Shown here: positions 47,928-57,261 of the stretch, one piece after another
Numbering within the stretch: the stretch's first letter is position 1
Layout of the letters: each line of letters starts with the position of its first letter
DNA from: Kiritimatiellales bacterium
GTDB lineage: Bacteria > Verrucomicrobiota > Kiritimatiellia > Kiritimatiellales > Tichowtungiaceae
DNA: 64,000 nt
Assembly: GCA_041656295.1 (NCBI GenBank)
Contig: JBBADV010000006.1
Span: 100,254-164,253 of the forward strand
Direction: 5' to 3'
Program-made: the position numbers and the translations under genes
Notes under the pieces: generated by a model
What the model was told of the DNA's origin: nothing
Database searches by the model: none
The model's input: only the letters and a program-made list of their open reading frames with translations

Positions 47928-48278
47928 AATCCTTCTCCAAATTGTTCAAAAGAGGTTTGTAACCTACACATCCGCCACCGGTGAATCAATCTAAAAGTCG
48001 GCAAAATTCATCGTTGAACCGCGGGGGTAGATTGTATTAGTCACGATCTGATCTGACAGGCAGACAGAAGAAATGTTATCCCTATCAGGGTCAAAACCAA
48101 GTCCCAGCTCCAATTTATTGTCGAAGCCGTCAAAAATATCACCGGTAAAAAAAATAAAAAGCTGAAAGTGGAGGTTGTACCAAACTGGATATCATGCTTC
48201 TTGGTTCCATTGCATTTGCGTTCATTGTAGAATTTTTGCACTTGTATTAACATGCCCTGCAGGTATTTTTTTAATCCG
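47928..48278. other. Gap of 351 bases, possibly with a degraded gene
   Basis: On the minus strand, 48041-48250 reads as KKYLQGMLIQVQKFYNERKC, then a hydrophobic segment ending LTLIGITFLLSACQIRS. The frame runs into the end of the sulfatase gene without a start of its own. It may be the tail of a broken gene. No RNA gene or repeat is seen. Confidence 0.25.
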
Positions 48279-49763
48279 TCACACGTCTCTGTCAATGCCG
48301 AGTAAATGGTGCGGGATAAACTTATTAGAATTCGCTGGATAGGTGCGCTGCCAGCCGCGCTTCCCGAAAGGACCTTCTCCGCATAAGCCGCCGCGTTCAA
48401 CGCATTTTTCTCGATTGGCGAACTCGATAGATTCGTCGATTTCCCGAGTTAAGATCGCATCAAGCTTCTGGATAATAGGTGCACAGGCCGGATCATTGAT
48501 ACGGTTACGCTGTTCTTGAGGATCGTCATTCAGGTTGTAGAGCACCTTGAGTCCGGAAAGATAACGGCTGTATTTCCATTGGCTTGTCAGTACCATATAC
48601 CCCAAGGCTGAGGCTGCAAAAAGATGATCGCGCGGCTGCCCGGCATTCGGCAGTCCGGGCAAAATACGGGAATCGTTGTTCTCCTCGCAGTCGACACCGG
48701 CCAGCTGCAAAATGGAACTGAATAGGTCCGTCAGTGAAACCGGAGTGTTTATGGTTTGCGGCAACTGACCGGGAACACGTATCAATAATGGAATGTGAAT
48801 ACTTGGCCCGCTAAAATGTCCTTTGCCAACCATATCAAAGTCGCCGGCGTATTCACCGTGATCCGAGGCGAATATGATGATGGTATTGTTTAGCTGCCCT
48901 GTTTTCTGCAAACAGTCTGTAATCCATCCGACACCGATATCAATCTGGTGAATTAATGCGCTATAGTAGGCTTTGACTCGTTTTTTCTGTTCTTCCGTAA
49001 ATGTAGTATAATCCACTCCGTTCCAATAGAGAAGGGAGCCTTTCACAAAATCATTATGGAAGTGACGGGAGACATCATTGGGTGGAATACTTTCTGGCAT
49101 CTGGCGGGGATCGAATAATGCAGCAATTTTATCCGGTGGATCATACGGGCAGTGAGGGCCGGGAAAACCGACCATGCAAGCAAAAGGTTTTTTAGTATTA
49201 TGCTGCGTGATAAATTTGACCGTTTGGTTAGCAGTCCAGATGTCGACCTGGTGCTCCATCGGAATACGACTGCAAGCAGCTCCTTTGTGTTCCTGGTAGC
49301 CGGGATTTTTGTTTGCATGATATTTTCTAAATCCATGAATATTCAGATAATCTGCATAATCATCTAGAATATCATAATGACGCTTGTCCTCGGCAATGAG
49401 GCGGAAGTCGAAACCTTCCGCAATGTCCCATGGATAAAAATGCATTTTCCCGATAGAAGCAGTACAATAGCCGTTTTCCCGAAGGAGTTCTGCCCATGTG
49501 GGCATGCCACATGCAGCATGATCTGGACGCAACCAATGATCGTTATGGAATACCCCGGTTTTTATTGCATTAAATCCAGTCAGCATGGAAGCCCGGGCCG
49601 GTACAGAAACGGGTGATGGAGAAACTGCATGGATATACTGAATACTTTCAGAGCAGAGCCGGTCAATATTCGGAGTCTTTGCGAATTCAGCCCCGTAACA
49701 ACCCAGAAAGTCAGCACGAAGCTGATCCGGAAACAGAATTAGAATATTTGGTTGTGTCGACAT
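48279..49763 (-). CDS. Serine-type cytoplasmic sulfatase
   Basis: 494 aa, no signal peptide (MSTQPNILILFPDQLRADFL). The active-site motif reads S53-V-P-A-R57 within PVSVPARASMLTG, where other sulfatases in the window have Cys. Ser-type sulfatases are converted to formylglycine by the radical-SAM enzyme anSME (established for AtsB/anSME). The metal site is the D13-Q14 type, as in the gene at 6770; ASIGKMHFYP and ASDHGEYAGDFD fit. It would desulfate imported sugars in the cytoplasm. Monocistronic, divergent from the LacI gene. Confidence 0.87.
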   Translation of the reverse strand: MSTQPNILILFPDQLRADFLGCYGAEFAKTPNIDRLCSESIQYIHAVSPSPVSVPARASMLTGFNAIKTGVFHNDHWLRPDHAACGMPTWAELLRENGYCTASIGKMHFYPWDIAEGFDFRLIAEDKRHYDILDDYADYLNIHGFRKYHANKNPGYQEHKGAACSRIPMEHQVDIWTANQTVKFITQHNTKKPFACMVGFPGPHCPYDPPDKIAALFDPRQMPESIPPNDVSRHFHNDFVKGSLLYWNGVDYTTFTEEQKKRVKAYYSALIHQIDIGVGWITDCLQKTGQLNNTIIIFASDHGEYAGDFDMVGKGHFSGPSIHIPLLIRVPGQLPQTINTPVSLTDLFSSILQLAGVDCEENNDSRILPGLPNAGQPRDHLFAASALGYMVLTSQWKYSRYLSGLKVLYNLNDDPQEQRNRINDPACAPIIQKLDAILTREIDESIEFANREKCVERGGLCGEGPFGKRGWQRTYPANSNKFIPHHLLGIDRDV

Positions 49764-50305
49764 TGCAAAAAATTGTAAAAAAAATGTGTCGTAAAAGCAA
49801 GTATCCGGTTGGTGAATTTTCTGTCATTCGATCATTTCCTGATCGTGCCGTTTTTCAGATGTTAAAAAATTTAACAGCGCTCGCGGACGAGTATTGGTCC
49901 TCGTTTTGATTTACTACAAGATGGTTCAAGACACCGGCTTTGACTCATACAAAATGCCGGCTCTGCCGGCGAGATCCGCTTCACACTTATCGCTCATATA
50001 AAACTCCCATCAGCTGCGGATCACGTGCCAGCAGCATCGGACGTTACCGACATCCCGGTATAAAGCATCTGACTGACTCAGTATCATATCGCGCTCCAGC
50101 CAAAAAACCGACCGGTACGATACATCATTCGACCGCGTTGTGCAGCACCGCCTGTGTACAGTATTATATGCTCTAACCGGTACTCGCGTTACAATCCGCC
50201 CATTTTCAACCGGTTCAGTGTTTGAAGAGATTGTGTTTCCCCTTTTATTTTGATTAAATAATGTCTTATGAAATTATGGATTTGTGATTTTTTTAGAAAG
50301 CTGCG
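49764..50305. other. Divergent regulatory gap between sulfatase and lacI genes
   Basis: 542 bases without a supported gene. GTTAAA-AAA-TTTAAC at 49861-49875 is a perfect interrupted palindrome about 100 bases upstream of the sulfatase start and could be an operator. The 100 bases before 50306 are AT-rich. The middle part (49930-50180) has a more even base composition and may be decayed coding DNA. Nothing else recognised. Confidence 0.35.
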
Positions 50306-51331
50306 ATGAAAAAACCTACACAAGCAGAAATTGCCCATCGGCTCGGCGTGTCGCGCGCAACTGTGAGCCGGGTATTACGTAATATTTCCGGGCAAAAATC
50401 GCGTACTGCGGCTCGGATTATTGAGATGGCCAGAGAGGTTGGGTATCGTCTTCCCGCTACAGAACAGGCTGTAAATCGAAAGGCATTCAGCCGTCGTAAG
50501 AATCAGGCGATCGGACTGTTTCTCTGTATGCCGGATGTTCCTCCGCGCAGCGATCGGATGCCCCTACGGATTCTCCATGGAGCAACGGATGCTACCCGCC
50601 TGAAAAATATTCTGTTGCATGTGGAATATATTTCCGTTTCCGAAGCGCAAAAGATCCGATCGCGGCATGATCTCCCGGTGTCTTTGCGACGCGGAGCAGT
50701 CTCAGGAATTATGCTGGCGGGGCTTTTCCCTCCGGCGTTCGCACAGGCGGCAACTGCGCAGAAGCCCTGTGTACAAATGATGATACACCATCCCGGACTA
50801 CCTATAGACATGGTGGGTCAAAATAACCGGACAGCGGTTGGACAGCTGGTTGGTTTTTTAAAAAAACAGGGACATGAAAAAATCGGGTTCCTGTGTAAAA
50901 GACCAGTCCAGTCTTATGCCTATGCCCGGTTTGCCGGATACATAGAAGCGTTGGCCCGAACGGGAGAGATTTGTGATTCTGCGCTTGTTGTGAATTTATA
51001 TATGGAAAGTGCGCAGCCTTTTGAAGATGTTCTGCGTGCTGTGACATCGGGGGTTCGGGCATGGATCTGCGAGCACGACGGCTACGGGTATGAACTGGTT
51101 GAATTTTTACAGTCATGCGGGCTATCGGTTCCACGAGATGTGGTGGTGGCCGGTTTTGATGCGCTGGATGTACCCGCAGGACTTTGCCCGTTACCGACGA
51201 TTGACTGGCCTATTGAGGATATAGCCGCCGCTGGCATTGAACTGCTCTTTCGGAGGATCAATGAACCTAGCCGTGCGATTTCCCAGCTTCTTTTTGATGG
51301 CCGACTGGTTGATCCGGGCGCTTCGTATTAG
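50306..51331 (+). CDS. LacI-family transcriptional regulator
   Basis: 341 aa. N-terminal helix-turn-helix PTQAEIAHRLGVSRATVSRVL and hinge region to about residue 60, then a periplasmic-binding-protein-like sensor (IGLFLCMPDVPP, GQLVGFLKKQGHEKIGFLCK, VPRDVVVAGFDALDV). It has an unusual FPPAFAQAATAQKPCVQM stretch in the first lobe. It lies between the serine-type sulfatase and the six-gene polysaccharide operon and probably senses a sugar from one of them. The LacI-like site at 12344 could belong to this or another family member. Confidence 0.88.
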   Translation: MKKPTQAEIAHRLGVSRATVSRVLRNISGQKSRTAARIIEMAREVGYRLPATEQAVNRKAFSRRKNQAIGLFLCMPDVPPRSDRMPLRILHGATDATRLKNILLHVEYISVSEAQKIRSRHDLPVSLRRGAVSGIMLAGLFPPAFAQAATAQKPCVQMMIHHPGLPIDMVGQNNRTAVGQLVGFLKKQGHEKIGFLCKRPVQSYAYARFAGYIEALARTGEICDSALVVNLYMESAQPFEDVLRAVTSGVRAWICEHDGYGYELVEFLQSCGLSVPRDVVVAGFDALDVPAGLCPLPTIDWPIEDIAAAGIELLFRRINEPSRAISQLLFDGRLVDPGASY

Positions 51332-51473
51332 AGCGCGCTTCACCGCTTGGAGCAGGTATTCCAGTCTACTCATTTAACCATGAGAAAGAGCAGGGAAGAA
51401 TGCTTGCCCGCGTGAGCGCCCGGCCATTTTTACGCCAAACAAAATCAAAAACGCCATAACGCAGATGGTATTA

Positions 51474-53741
51474 TCACTTTTGTCTTCGATTTCGCTTTAA
51501 AAAAATCCCATCATGCGGCTGAATTGTCAGAGCCTCGCCAACCGGTTGTCCATCATTGAATTCCGGAACCTGACGTCCGAGAATTCTTGAATACGATTCA
51601 CCGGGGAAGAGCCGGGATATCTTCAATGTCACTGGATCGTCGTATGATCCATTCATTATAACCAATCCATTTTCAAACTTTCGCAACAATACGTCTGCAC
51701 AACCTTTGCGAAGTGTTAAATTTGAAATCGTCACGTCACCGGTATTTTCCGATAAATCAACCTGCAACTCACCGCGTCCGGCGGCCGGTGCTTTCAGAGT
51801 CAATACACATGCGCGCGGTTCTTCAAATACCAGTGCCTCCTGCGCATAGAAGCTTTTGAAATTTCCAAAGTCAACATCCGTAACACCATTCATACAAAAA
51901 CGAAACCGGCTGTTTTTCGGAATACCTGCATAACGGTTATCCAAATGTTTCCAGGGATTGGAACCGCTGATTGAAAAGCTTAACGCATACTCTGCGTCTT
52001 TTTCGAATTTGACACCTGGCAATGCGATTGTTTCGTACCGTTGCCATGAGTCGTGTTCTGTCCGCCATAATGCCGTCGAGTCGGCGCGCAGCACAACCGC
52101 CTGACGTTTTGAAAAAAGCTCCGGCCCAAGGTGACTGACAACCCGTTGAGCAGGCCCGTCCGGCGCGCCGAGCCAGTTATACCTGTTGTCTCCGCCGGCA
52201 TGGTACTCATCATAAACCGGCGGGAGAGGATAACGATACTTTTCCATCTGCTCTTTGCGACCGGCATACGCCATAAACTGTTCCGAATTTCTCCCCGCCG
52301 TACGCGTAATATCTTTTCCTGCATAGGCTGATGCAATGCAAGCAACCGCCAGATCCATTCGCCAGTGAGAAAGAGTCATCACGCCCGTCAGTGATTTCGC
52401 GTTGCCGCCGTGATAGATATGATCGGGGTATTTATTGCTGAGAAAAGAAACCGCCGGTTTGACCGATCGGCTTTCCCATAAAAGCAAGCGATCCAGCATG
52501 CTGGAAAAAGTTTCAGGCATATACCAGACCGGATTCATTGAATACTCATACTCCGCACCGTTGAGCAAGTCGAAGAAACGTTGATCTTCGTTATGGTTGG
52601 AATCGCTCACCAGCACGCACGGCTTGTTGAGGTTTTTCAACTTCTGCCGAAGTGTATAAAAAAAGTCATACATGCCAAGCGGCCACCAGTTGACGCCATC
52701 GAGAAAGAATGCATCCGGATCGCCATCAAGATTGCAGTCTGCATTCACCGACACGCGGTCGGATGGGTAGAAGGTCCCCGCAGAAACATCAAACACCATT
52801 CCGTCAAGCTGACTATAATGCGTTTTCTTAAACTGTGCATACCAGTCAGCCAGCCATTCACAGGCGGTCTGCCCGTTGCGCGGATCGCGCGGACAGTGCC
52901 GGGTCAGATTAGGCAGCCACGGCTGGAGTACCTCATCCGCCGGATCGCTGGAAAACACTTTAAATGCATTGGAAATATAAACATCAACTGCATGTGGCGC
53001 CACATACGTTCCGGCAGCATGCTCCTTCCAGGGAACGGATGTCTTCCACCGGCGAACAGTAATGGTTCCTTCCGCTTCATCAAGGGCGGTCACCACTCCG
53101 GCCTCTGCACTAAGCCAGTCGAGATTTCCTTCGGCATCCCGCGGGCAGAACACCACTTCGCGATGAACCGGAGAGCCGAATGTACGTACCGTCAGGATGT
53201 GATCGCTCGGGCGAAAGCGTTCAGGGTGCGTCACCTTCACAGTAACCGATGCTTCGCCGGCCGGAATTCCATTCAAAATATCATCACCGGCATTATAGGC
53301 CCACCAGCCCAGAAAACCCGGCAGGGGATAACGACCGTCGTGTAATATTTCCATCTGCGGCTGACGAGTCAAAATAGACGGATCCATCCATCCAAGATCC
53401 TCAAGTCGTTGCGGAGGAATTGATTCCCAACTCCCCCAAAGCCCGAGTCGCTCCATATTGATTTGGATCAACGCCAGCCGGTCAGGGAAACGGCGTTTAA
53501 ATTTAAGCGCGGCGTTTTTCCGCAAATAAGTATGAAGATCGGTTACCACCATTCCCATCTGATCATAGTACCCTTCTTCGAGCGCCCGCGAATTCAGAGT
53601 TCGGAAACTCATCAACCTGGGATATCCCTGATTCGCATCTGCGGTGAAGGCGGCAAGAACCAGCAGCCAGATTGCCGGTTTCCCAAACACTGGACGTCCG
53701 GAATCCCGATGAGCACATCTTCTTTCAGGCATCGGAACCAT
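51474..53741 (-). CDS. Large secreted protein of unknown function, perhaps a glycoside hydrolase
   Basis: 755 aa from the ATG at 53741, with GAGGA 9 bases upstream; this ATG overlaps the previous stop (TAATG). The earlier ATG at 53762 is less well placed. Signal peptide with a long basic start and core PAIWLLVLAAFTADANQ. The middle (residues ~330-520) has barrel-like strands ending in DGMVFDVSAG, DAFFLDGVNWW, CVLVSDSNHNEDQ and GAEYEYSMNPVWY, rich in Asp/Glu as in TIM-barrel glycosidases. The C-terminal ~150 residues look like a beta sandwich. I do not recognise the family. Last gene of the operon. Confidence 0.7.
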   Translation of the reverse strand: MVPMPERRCAHRDSGRPVFGKPAIWLLVLAAFTADANQGYPRLMSFRTLNSRALEEGYYDQMGMVVTDLHTYLRKNAALKFKRRFPDRLALIQINMERLGLWGSWESIPPQRLEDLGWMDPSILTRQPQMEILHDGRYPLPGFLGWWAYNAGDDILNGIPAGEASVTVKVTHPERFRPSDHILTVRTFGSPVHREVVFCPRDAEGNLDWLSAEAGVVTALDEAEGTITVRRWKTSVPWKEHAAGTYVAPHAVDVYISNAFKVFSSDPADEVLQPWLPNLTRHCPRDPRNGQTACEWLADWYAQFKKTHYSQLDGMVFDVSAGTFYPSDRVSVNADCNLDGDPDAFFLDGVNWWPLGMYDFFYTLRQKLKNLNKPCVLVSDSNHNEDQRFFDLLNGAEYEYSMNPVWYMPETFSSMLDRLLLWESRSVKPAVSFLSNKYPDHIYHGGNAKSLTGVMTLSHWRMDLAVACIASAYAGKDITRTAGRNSEQFMAYAGRKEQMEKYRYPLPPVYDEYHAGGDNRYNWLGAPDGPAQRVVSHLGPELFSKRQAVVLRADSTALWRTEHDSWQRYETIALPGVKFEKDAEYALSFSISGSNPWKHLDNRYAGIPKNSRFRFCMNGVTDVDFGNFKSFYAQEALVFEEPRACVLTLKAPAAGRGELQVDLSENTGDVTISNLTLRKGCADVLLRKFENGLVIMNGSYDDPVTLKISRLFPGESYSRILGRQVPEFNDGQPVGEALTIQPHDGIFLKRNRRQK

Positions 53742-55738
53742 TATTGTTCTTCCTCGCTGCATCCAATCCAGACGGGAGAACTCCAGATAAACTGTTTCTT
53801 ATTACGCATATATTCTTCACATACCTCCTGTTCTCTCAAGGTGAGGCGGACGTAGTACCAGTCATTTCCGGGAGGGGCCGGATCCATCCACTGTGTTTTT
53901 ACCATCAGTGATTGCGGTTCTTCTGCAACAACCGTTTCCCCGTTTTTTATAATTTCCGTCTTCTCGATGATTGATCCGGCATAGGCCCGCAGATCAACGA
54001 CAGTATTTTCGCCTTGGGTCACATGAAAATAGAGAATCGTACGGTCGCCGGTTGTCGCGTAGCAGGCACGTTGTAACAGTGCATCCACCAGACCGTCGCG
54101 CGTCAGCCCTTTGCGACTCCAAATGCCCGTCAGACCGCACGTTCCCGGGCGAGCCCAGTGATCATCGCTGGATGCCACACAACCCATTTGATAGCCTTTC
54201 TGCAGTTGCTCCACCCAGGTCGTTCCTTCCATGGTCGGGACTTTCTTTTTGCTGTAGTGGGGCTTGTTACCCAAAAACTCTGCGCGGCCATGGTTCGAAA
54301 AAATCTCACAGTCGATCATGAGCCGGGCATCATAATTTTCCCAGTGGAACGGCCGCATGTTTTGCGAAACGTGGTGGGGAATCAACGGGCATCCGAACCG
54401 GCGCAGCCGGGCGTAAAGCGTCTGCGGATCGCCGGAACGCGAATAGGGTTCGTGATCCAGATAGGGAATGTCGTCCTGTCGGAAATAAGCATTGGCGTCG
54501 CCAAGCGGATGAGAGTATTCGTTACAGATCAACGTAACAAAGTGCCCCGGCACATTGGCGGCATTGGTAATATGTTTCATGGCTTCCCACTCGTCGCGCG
54601 TATAATTGCCCTGGAGCAACCCGTGATGATCGGCGTTTGCCTGAAAATCAAGACCATAGCGATAGCGGCCGATACGGTATGATCCGGCATAGGTCGATGT
54701 CGTGTGCGCCCAGACCCGGGCATCGGCCGACATCTCAGTATGCACGTGCAGGTCTCCCCAATAGAGCCGTGCCGCCGGCTCTTCAGCCAGAATCTCGATC
54801 GGGTTGGTGCGACATTGCAGTCCCTGCCCGTCCTTCACAACCAGCCAGTACACGCCGGGCTTGTCAAAGATAACATCAAACACATGCGCACCGCGATCAT
54901 CGCCGGAAAAATGATATGGAGCCGGTACATTTGCACCGGCATCACGTTCTATTTCAAAATTCACTTCTCCGGTATACCCTGTTGCCGGATTATTATAACG
55001 GTCGAAGGCCGCCACGTTGATACGCACCGGCTCGCCGGGTAGTGCCATTGAGTTACTGCGTGCCAGCAGATACACCGCCGGACCAGACGTTTTTGGAACC
55101 GCGGCAATTTCAGGAAGTTCTTCGCTCAACCCATCGCCGTCATGATCGCACAGCAGGTGGAAGCGCCAGCTGTCGCCATCCCATCGCCGGGCGTAGACAT
55201 CCAGCAGTACATCGTTCCAGCGGAACGTAACCGTTTCTTTTGCAGATAATCCCTCCGGGAAAAAAACTTCAACCCGCGATTTTGTGACCAGACAGTTTTC
55301 CTGTATCTCAAACGGGGGATAGGCGAGCTGAACCCGCACAGGAGACGTTGCTTGTACCTCCATATACGCGGGACGATCCGGTGCATCAATCTGCACTGCG
55401 GCCTCCGGCGGACCGGGAGGAACAGCCAGCACAACCCGTCCGCCGGGAACAATGCCTTCTTCAGAAGCCATGTAAGTAATTTCCACCCAGTCCACCTGTT
55501 GCGACGGGTACAGTTCAGGGACGGAACAGCGAATCGAACAGGATCCTTTACCCATACCCAGCGTGTGCCGGATGTATGCTTCCGGATGTCCGTTTGCCGC
55601 AAATTGCATGGCAGCGGCTTTCTTCTGATCCGATTCGGATCTGTTTGCGTTTTTTTGCGAATACCGGCACCCGGCTAACATCCCGGCACCCATCAAACCG
55701 CTTTGGAACAAAAACAGCCTTCTGTTTACATGTGTCAT
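53741..55738 (-). CDS. Exported PHP/DUF3604-like metal-dependent hydrolase
   Basis: 665 aa. The start NRRLFLFQSGLMGAGMLAGC combines a twin-arginine-like RR with a lipobox (LAGC), so it is probably an exported lipoprotein. Residues ~20-320 are beta-rich (NVAAFDRYNNPATGYTGEVN, Ig-like). Then YWGDLHVHTEMSADA, QANADHHGL, LIPHHVSQN and VASSDDHWARPG supply the His/Asp metal ligands of the PHP fold. Related proteins (DUF3604, CehA-type) are phosphoesterase-like; the substrate is unknown. Overlaps both neighbours (4 bases upstream, 1 base downstream). Confidence 0.75.
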   Translation of the reverse strand: MTHVNRRLFLFQSGLMGAGMLAGCRYSQKNANRSESDQKKAAAMQFAANGHPEAYIRHTLGMGKGSCSIRCSVPELYPSQQVDWVEITYMASEEGIVPGGRVVLAVPPGPPEAAVQIDAPDRPAYMEVQATSPVRVQLAYPPFEIQENCLVTKSRVEVFFPEGLSAKETVTFRWNDVLLDVYARRWDGDSWRFHLLCDHDGDGLSEELPEIAAVPKTSGPAVYLLARSNSMALPGEPVRINVAAFDRYNNPATGYTGEVNFEIERDAGANVPAPYHFSGDDRGAHVFDVIFDKPGVYWLVVKDGQGLQCRTNPIEILAEEPAARLYWGDLHVHTEMSADARVWAHTTSTYAGSYRIGRYRYGLDFQANADHHGLLQGNYTRDEWEAMKHITNAANVPGHFVTLICNEYSHPLGDANAYFRQDDIPYLDHEPYSRSGDPQTLYARLRRFGCPLIPHHVSQNMRPFHWENYDARLMIDCEIFSNHGRAEFLGNKPHYSKKKVPTMEGTTWVEQLQKGYQMGCVASSDDHWARPGTCGLTGIWSRKGLTRDGLVDALLQRACYATTGDRTILYFHVTQGENTVVDLRAYAGSIIEKTEIIKNGETVVAEEPQSLMVKTQWMDPAPPGNDWYYVRLTLREQEVCEEYMRNKKQFIWSSPVWIGCSEEEQ

Positions 55739-57195
55739 ACAGCATTCTCCAATTGTCCGGTTTTTATTTTCTCCATAAATGCCCGCGTAACCGGGTATTT
55801 CCGAAGAATCAAATAGGAAACAAACACAAGGATCGGACCGGAAATAAACGTCATGATTGCCATATTACGTGTCGCCGCGGCGGTCTGCATTTCGGCACCG
55901 GATACAATGCCTGCGCCTGTAACCAGCCACCCTGTAATAAGCAGTCCGCCCGAAGTGGCCGCTTTGAGAAAAAAGCTGAACACGGCCGAATAACTGCCTT
56001 CTTTAAGTTCACCGGTTTTTTTCTGATTGATTTCAGAAATATCTGCAATCATCGAAAGCGCAAGCGGAACCAGAATCCCGCATCCGCCCCACCAACAACT
56101 CTGGAATAGGCCAAAAATAAGTGTGGCCAGCGGCAACTCGACAAGCGCGATCGTCACCGTCTGTCCCGGTGCCACCACTCCACCGATAAAAACCGCCAGC
56201 AGACCCAGTCCGCCGATCGTACAACTGATCATTCCAATGTAGCCGGTCGGCTTTTTATCCAGTCGGCCCACCAGGCGGGTTAAACTGAGCGATCCGAGAG
56301 CAAAAGCCACCATGCCGGCTCCGTGGACAAAGGTTTTTTCTATCGAAGAAAAGCGCATGTAATGTACATAGGTAAACATTTGACTCTGAGACGTCAGCAA
56401 CATGGCGAGCTGTGCCACACCGAAAAAACCGAATACATACCATGCCATGCGATCCTTGAAGATATCGGACAGAGATTGAAACATCGCTTTTACGTTTTTT
56501 CCGTGTACGGCCATTTGCCGGCTGTCTGCGGCATATCTACGGGTATTCAGCAGGCAGAGAATAATTAACACCAGCGTGGCAACAGACAGCATAACACTCA
56601 TTGAGATATAATTGTTCAAGATCGTTGTTCCATCAATCCGTTCGCCGGAACTGCCGGTCTGGTCTTTAAAGAAGATGGACCATGCACACGCCCCGAATAT
56701 CAGGTTGATCAGCATATTGAAAAAATAGCGCACCCCCTGCAGACGGGAGCGATCCACATATTCCGGGCACATTTCAAATCCGAGTGCAGTATAAGGCACC
56801 ACAAACACGGTCACCGCAGTGCGCACCAACAGGTTGAGAAGCAGGATGCAGGTAAAAATGCCGGCGGGAGAAGTAAAGTATGCCGGAACCGTCCACAGCA
56901 AAAAGAAAGATATCGCCAGCATTACACCGCCCCACATAATATACGGATGCCGACGCCCCCATCGTGTACGGGTATTATCGGTAATATGCCCCATTACCGG
57001 ATCAGTTATCGCATCCCAAAGCATGGCAATGCTCAGTGCGATCCCCGCATGGGCGGCAGTCAAACCGAGTACCTGTGTATAAAACAACATGGCAAAGTTG
57101 GAAATACCGTTCATGGTAATCGACACTGCGCCCTCGCCGAAGGCATAACCGATCAGGCGGAACGGAGAAACACGAGGTTCAGTTTTTTTTTCCAT
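55735..57195 (-). CDS. GPH-family sugar:cation symporter
   Basis: 486 aa from ATG 57195 with AGAGGGGG upstream; a longer frame to 57261 adds a leader without function. Twelve hydrophobic helices. FYTQVLGLTAAHAGIALSIA, WDAITDPVMGHITDNTRTRW and GRRHPYIMWG are the signature of the glycoside-pentoside-hexuronide symporters (MelB, XynP). It probably brings mono- or oligosaccharides released by the exported enzymes of this operon into the cell. It is the only sugar transporter in the window. ATGA overlap with the PHP gene. Confidence 0.88.
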   Translation of the reverse strand: MEKKTEPRVSPFRLIGYAFGEGAVSITMNGISNFAMLFYTQVLGLTAAHAGIALSIAMLWDAITDPVMGHITDNTRTRWGRRHPYIMWGGVMLAISFFLLWTVPAYFTSPAGIFTCILLLNLLVRTAVTVFVVPYTALGFEMCPEYVDRSRLQGVRYFFNMLINLIFGACAWSIFFKDQTGSSGERIDGTTILNNYISMSVMLSVATLVLIILCLLNTRRYAADSRQMAVHGKNVKAMFQSLSDIFKDRMAWYVFGFFGVAQLAMLLTSQSQMFTYVHYMRFSSIEKTFVHGAGMVAFALGSLSLTRLVGRLDKKPTGYIGMISCTIGGLGLLAVFIGGVVAPGQTVTIALVELPLATLIFGLFQSCWWGGCGILVPLALSMIADISEINQKKTGELKEGSYSAVFSFFLKAATSGGLLITGWLVTGAGIVSGAEMQTAAATRNMAIMTFISGPILVFVSYLILRKYPVTRAFMEKIKTGQLENAV

Positions 57196-57261
57196 TGATC
57201 CCCCTCTTACGTTAAAACCGGATATTAAAGTTATTGTCAGGAAGATATTGCATCGTGCCAA

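Noticed and set aside
49940..50176. 78-codon plus-strand frame in the sulfatase-lacI gap
   Set aside because: No ribosome site, no motif, and composition like random translation.
52581..53345. 254-codon plus-strand frame opposite the unknown secreted protein
   Set aside because: Arg/His/Cys-rich shadow. The minus-strand gene has a signal peptide, a ribosome site and coupling to its neighbour.
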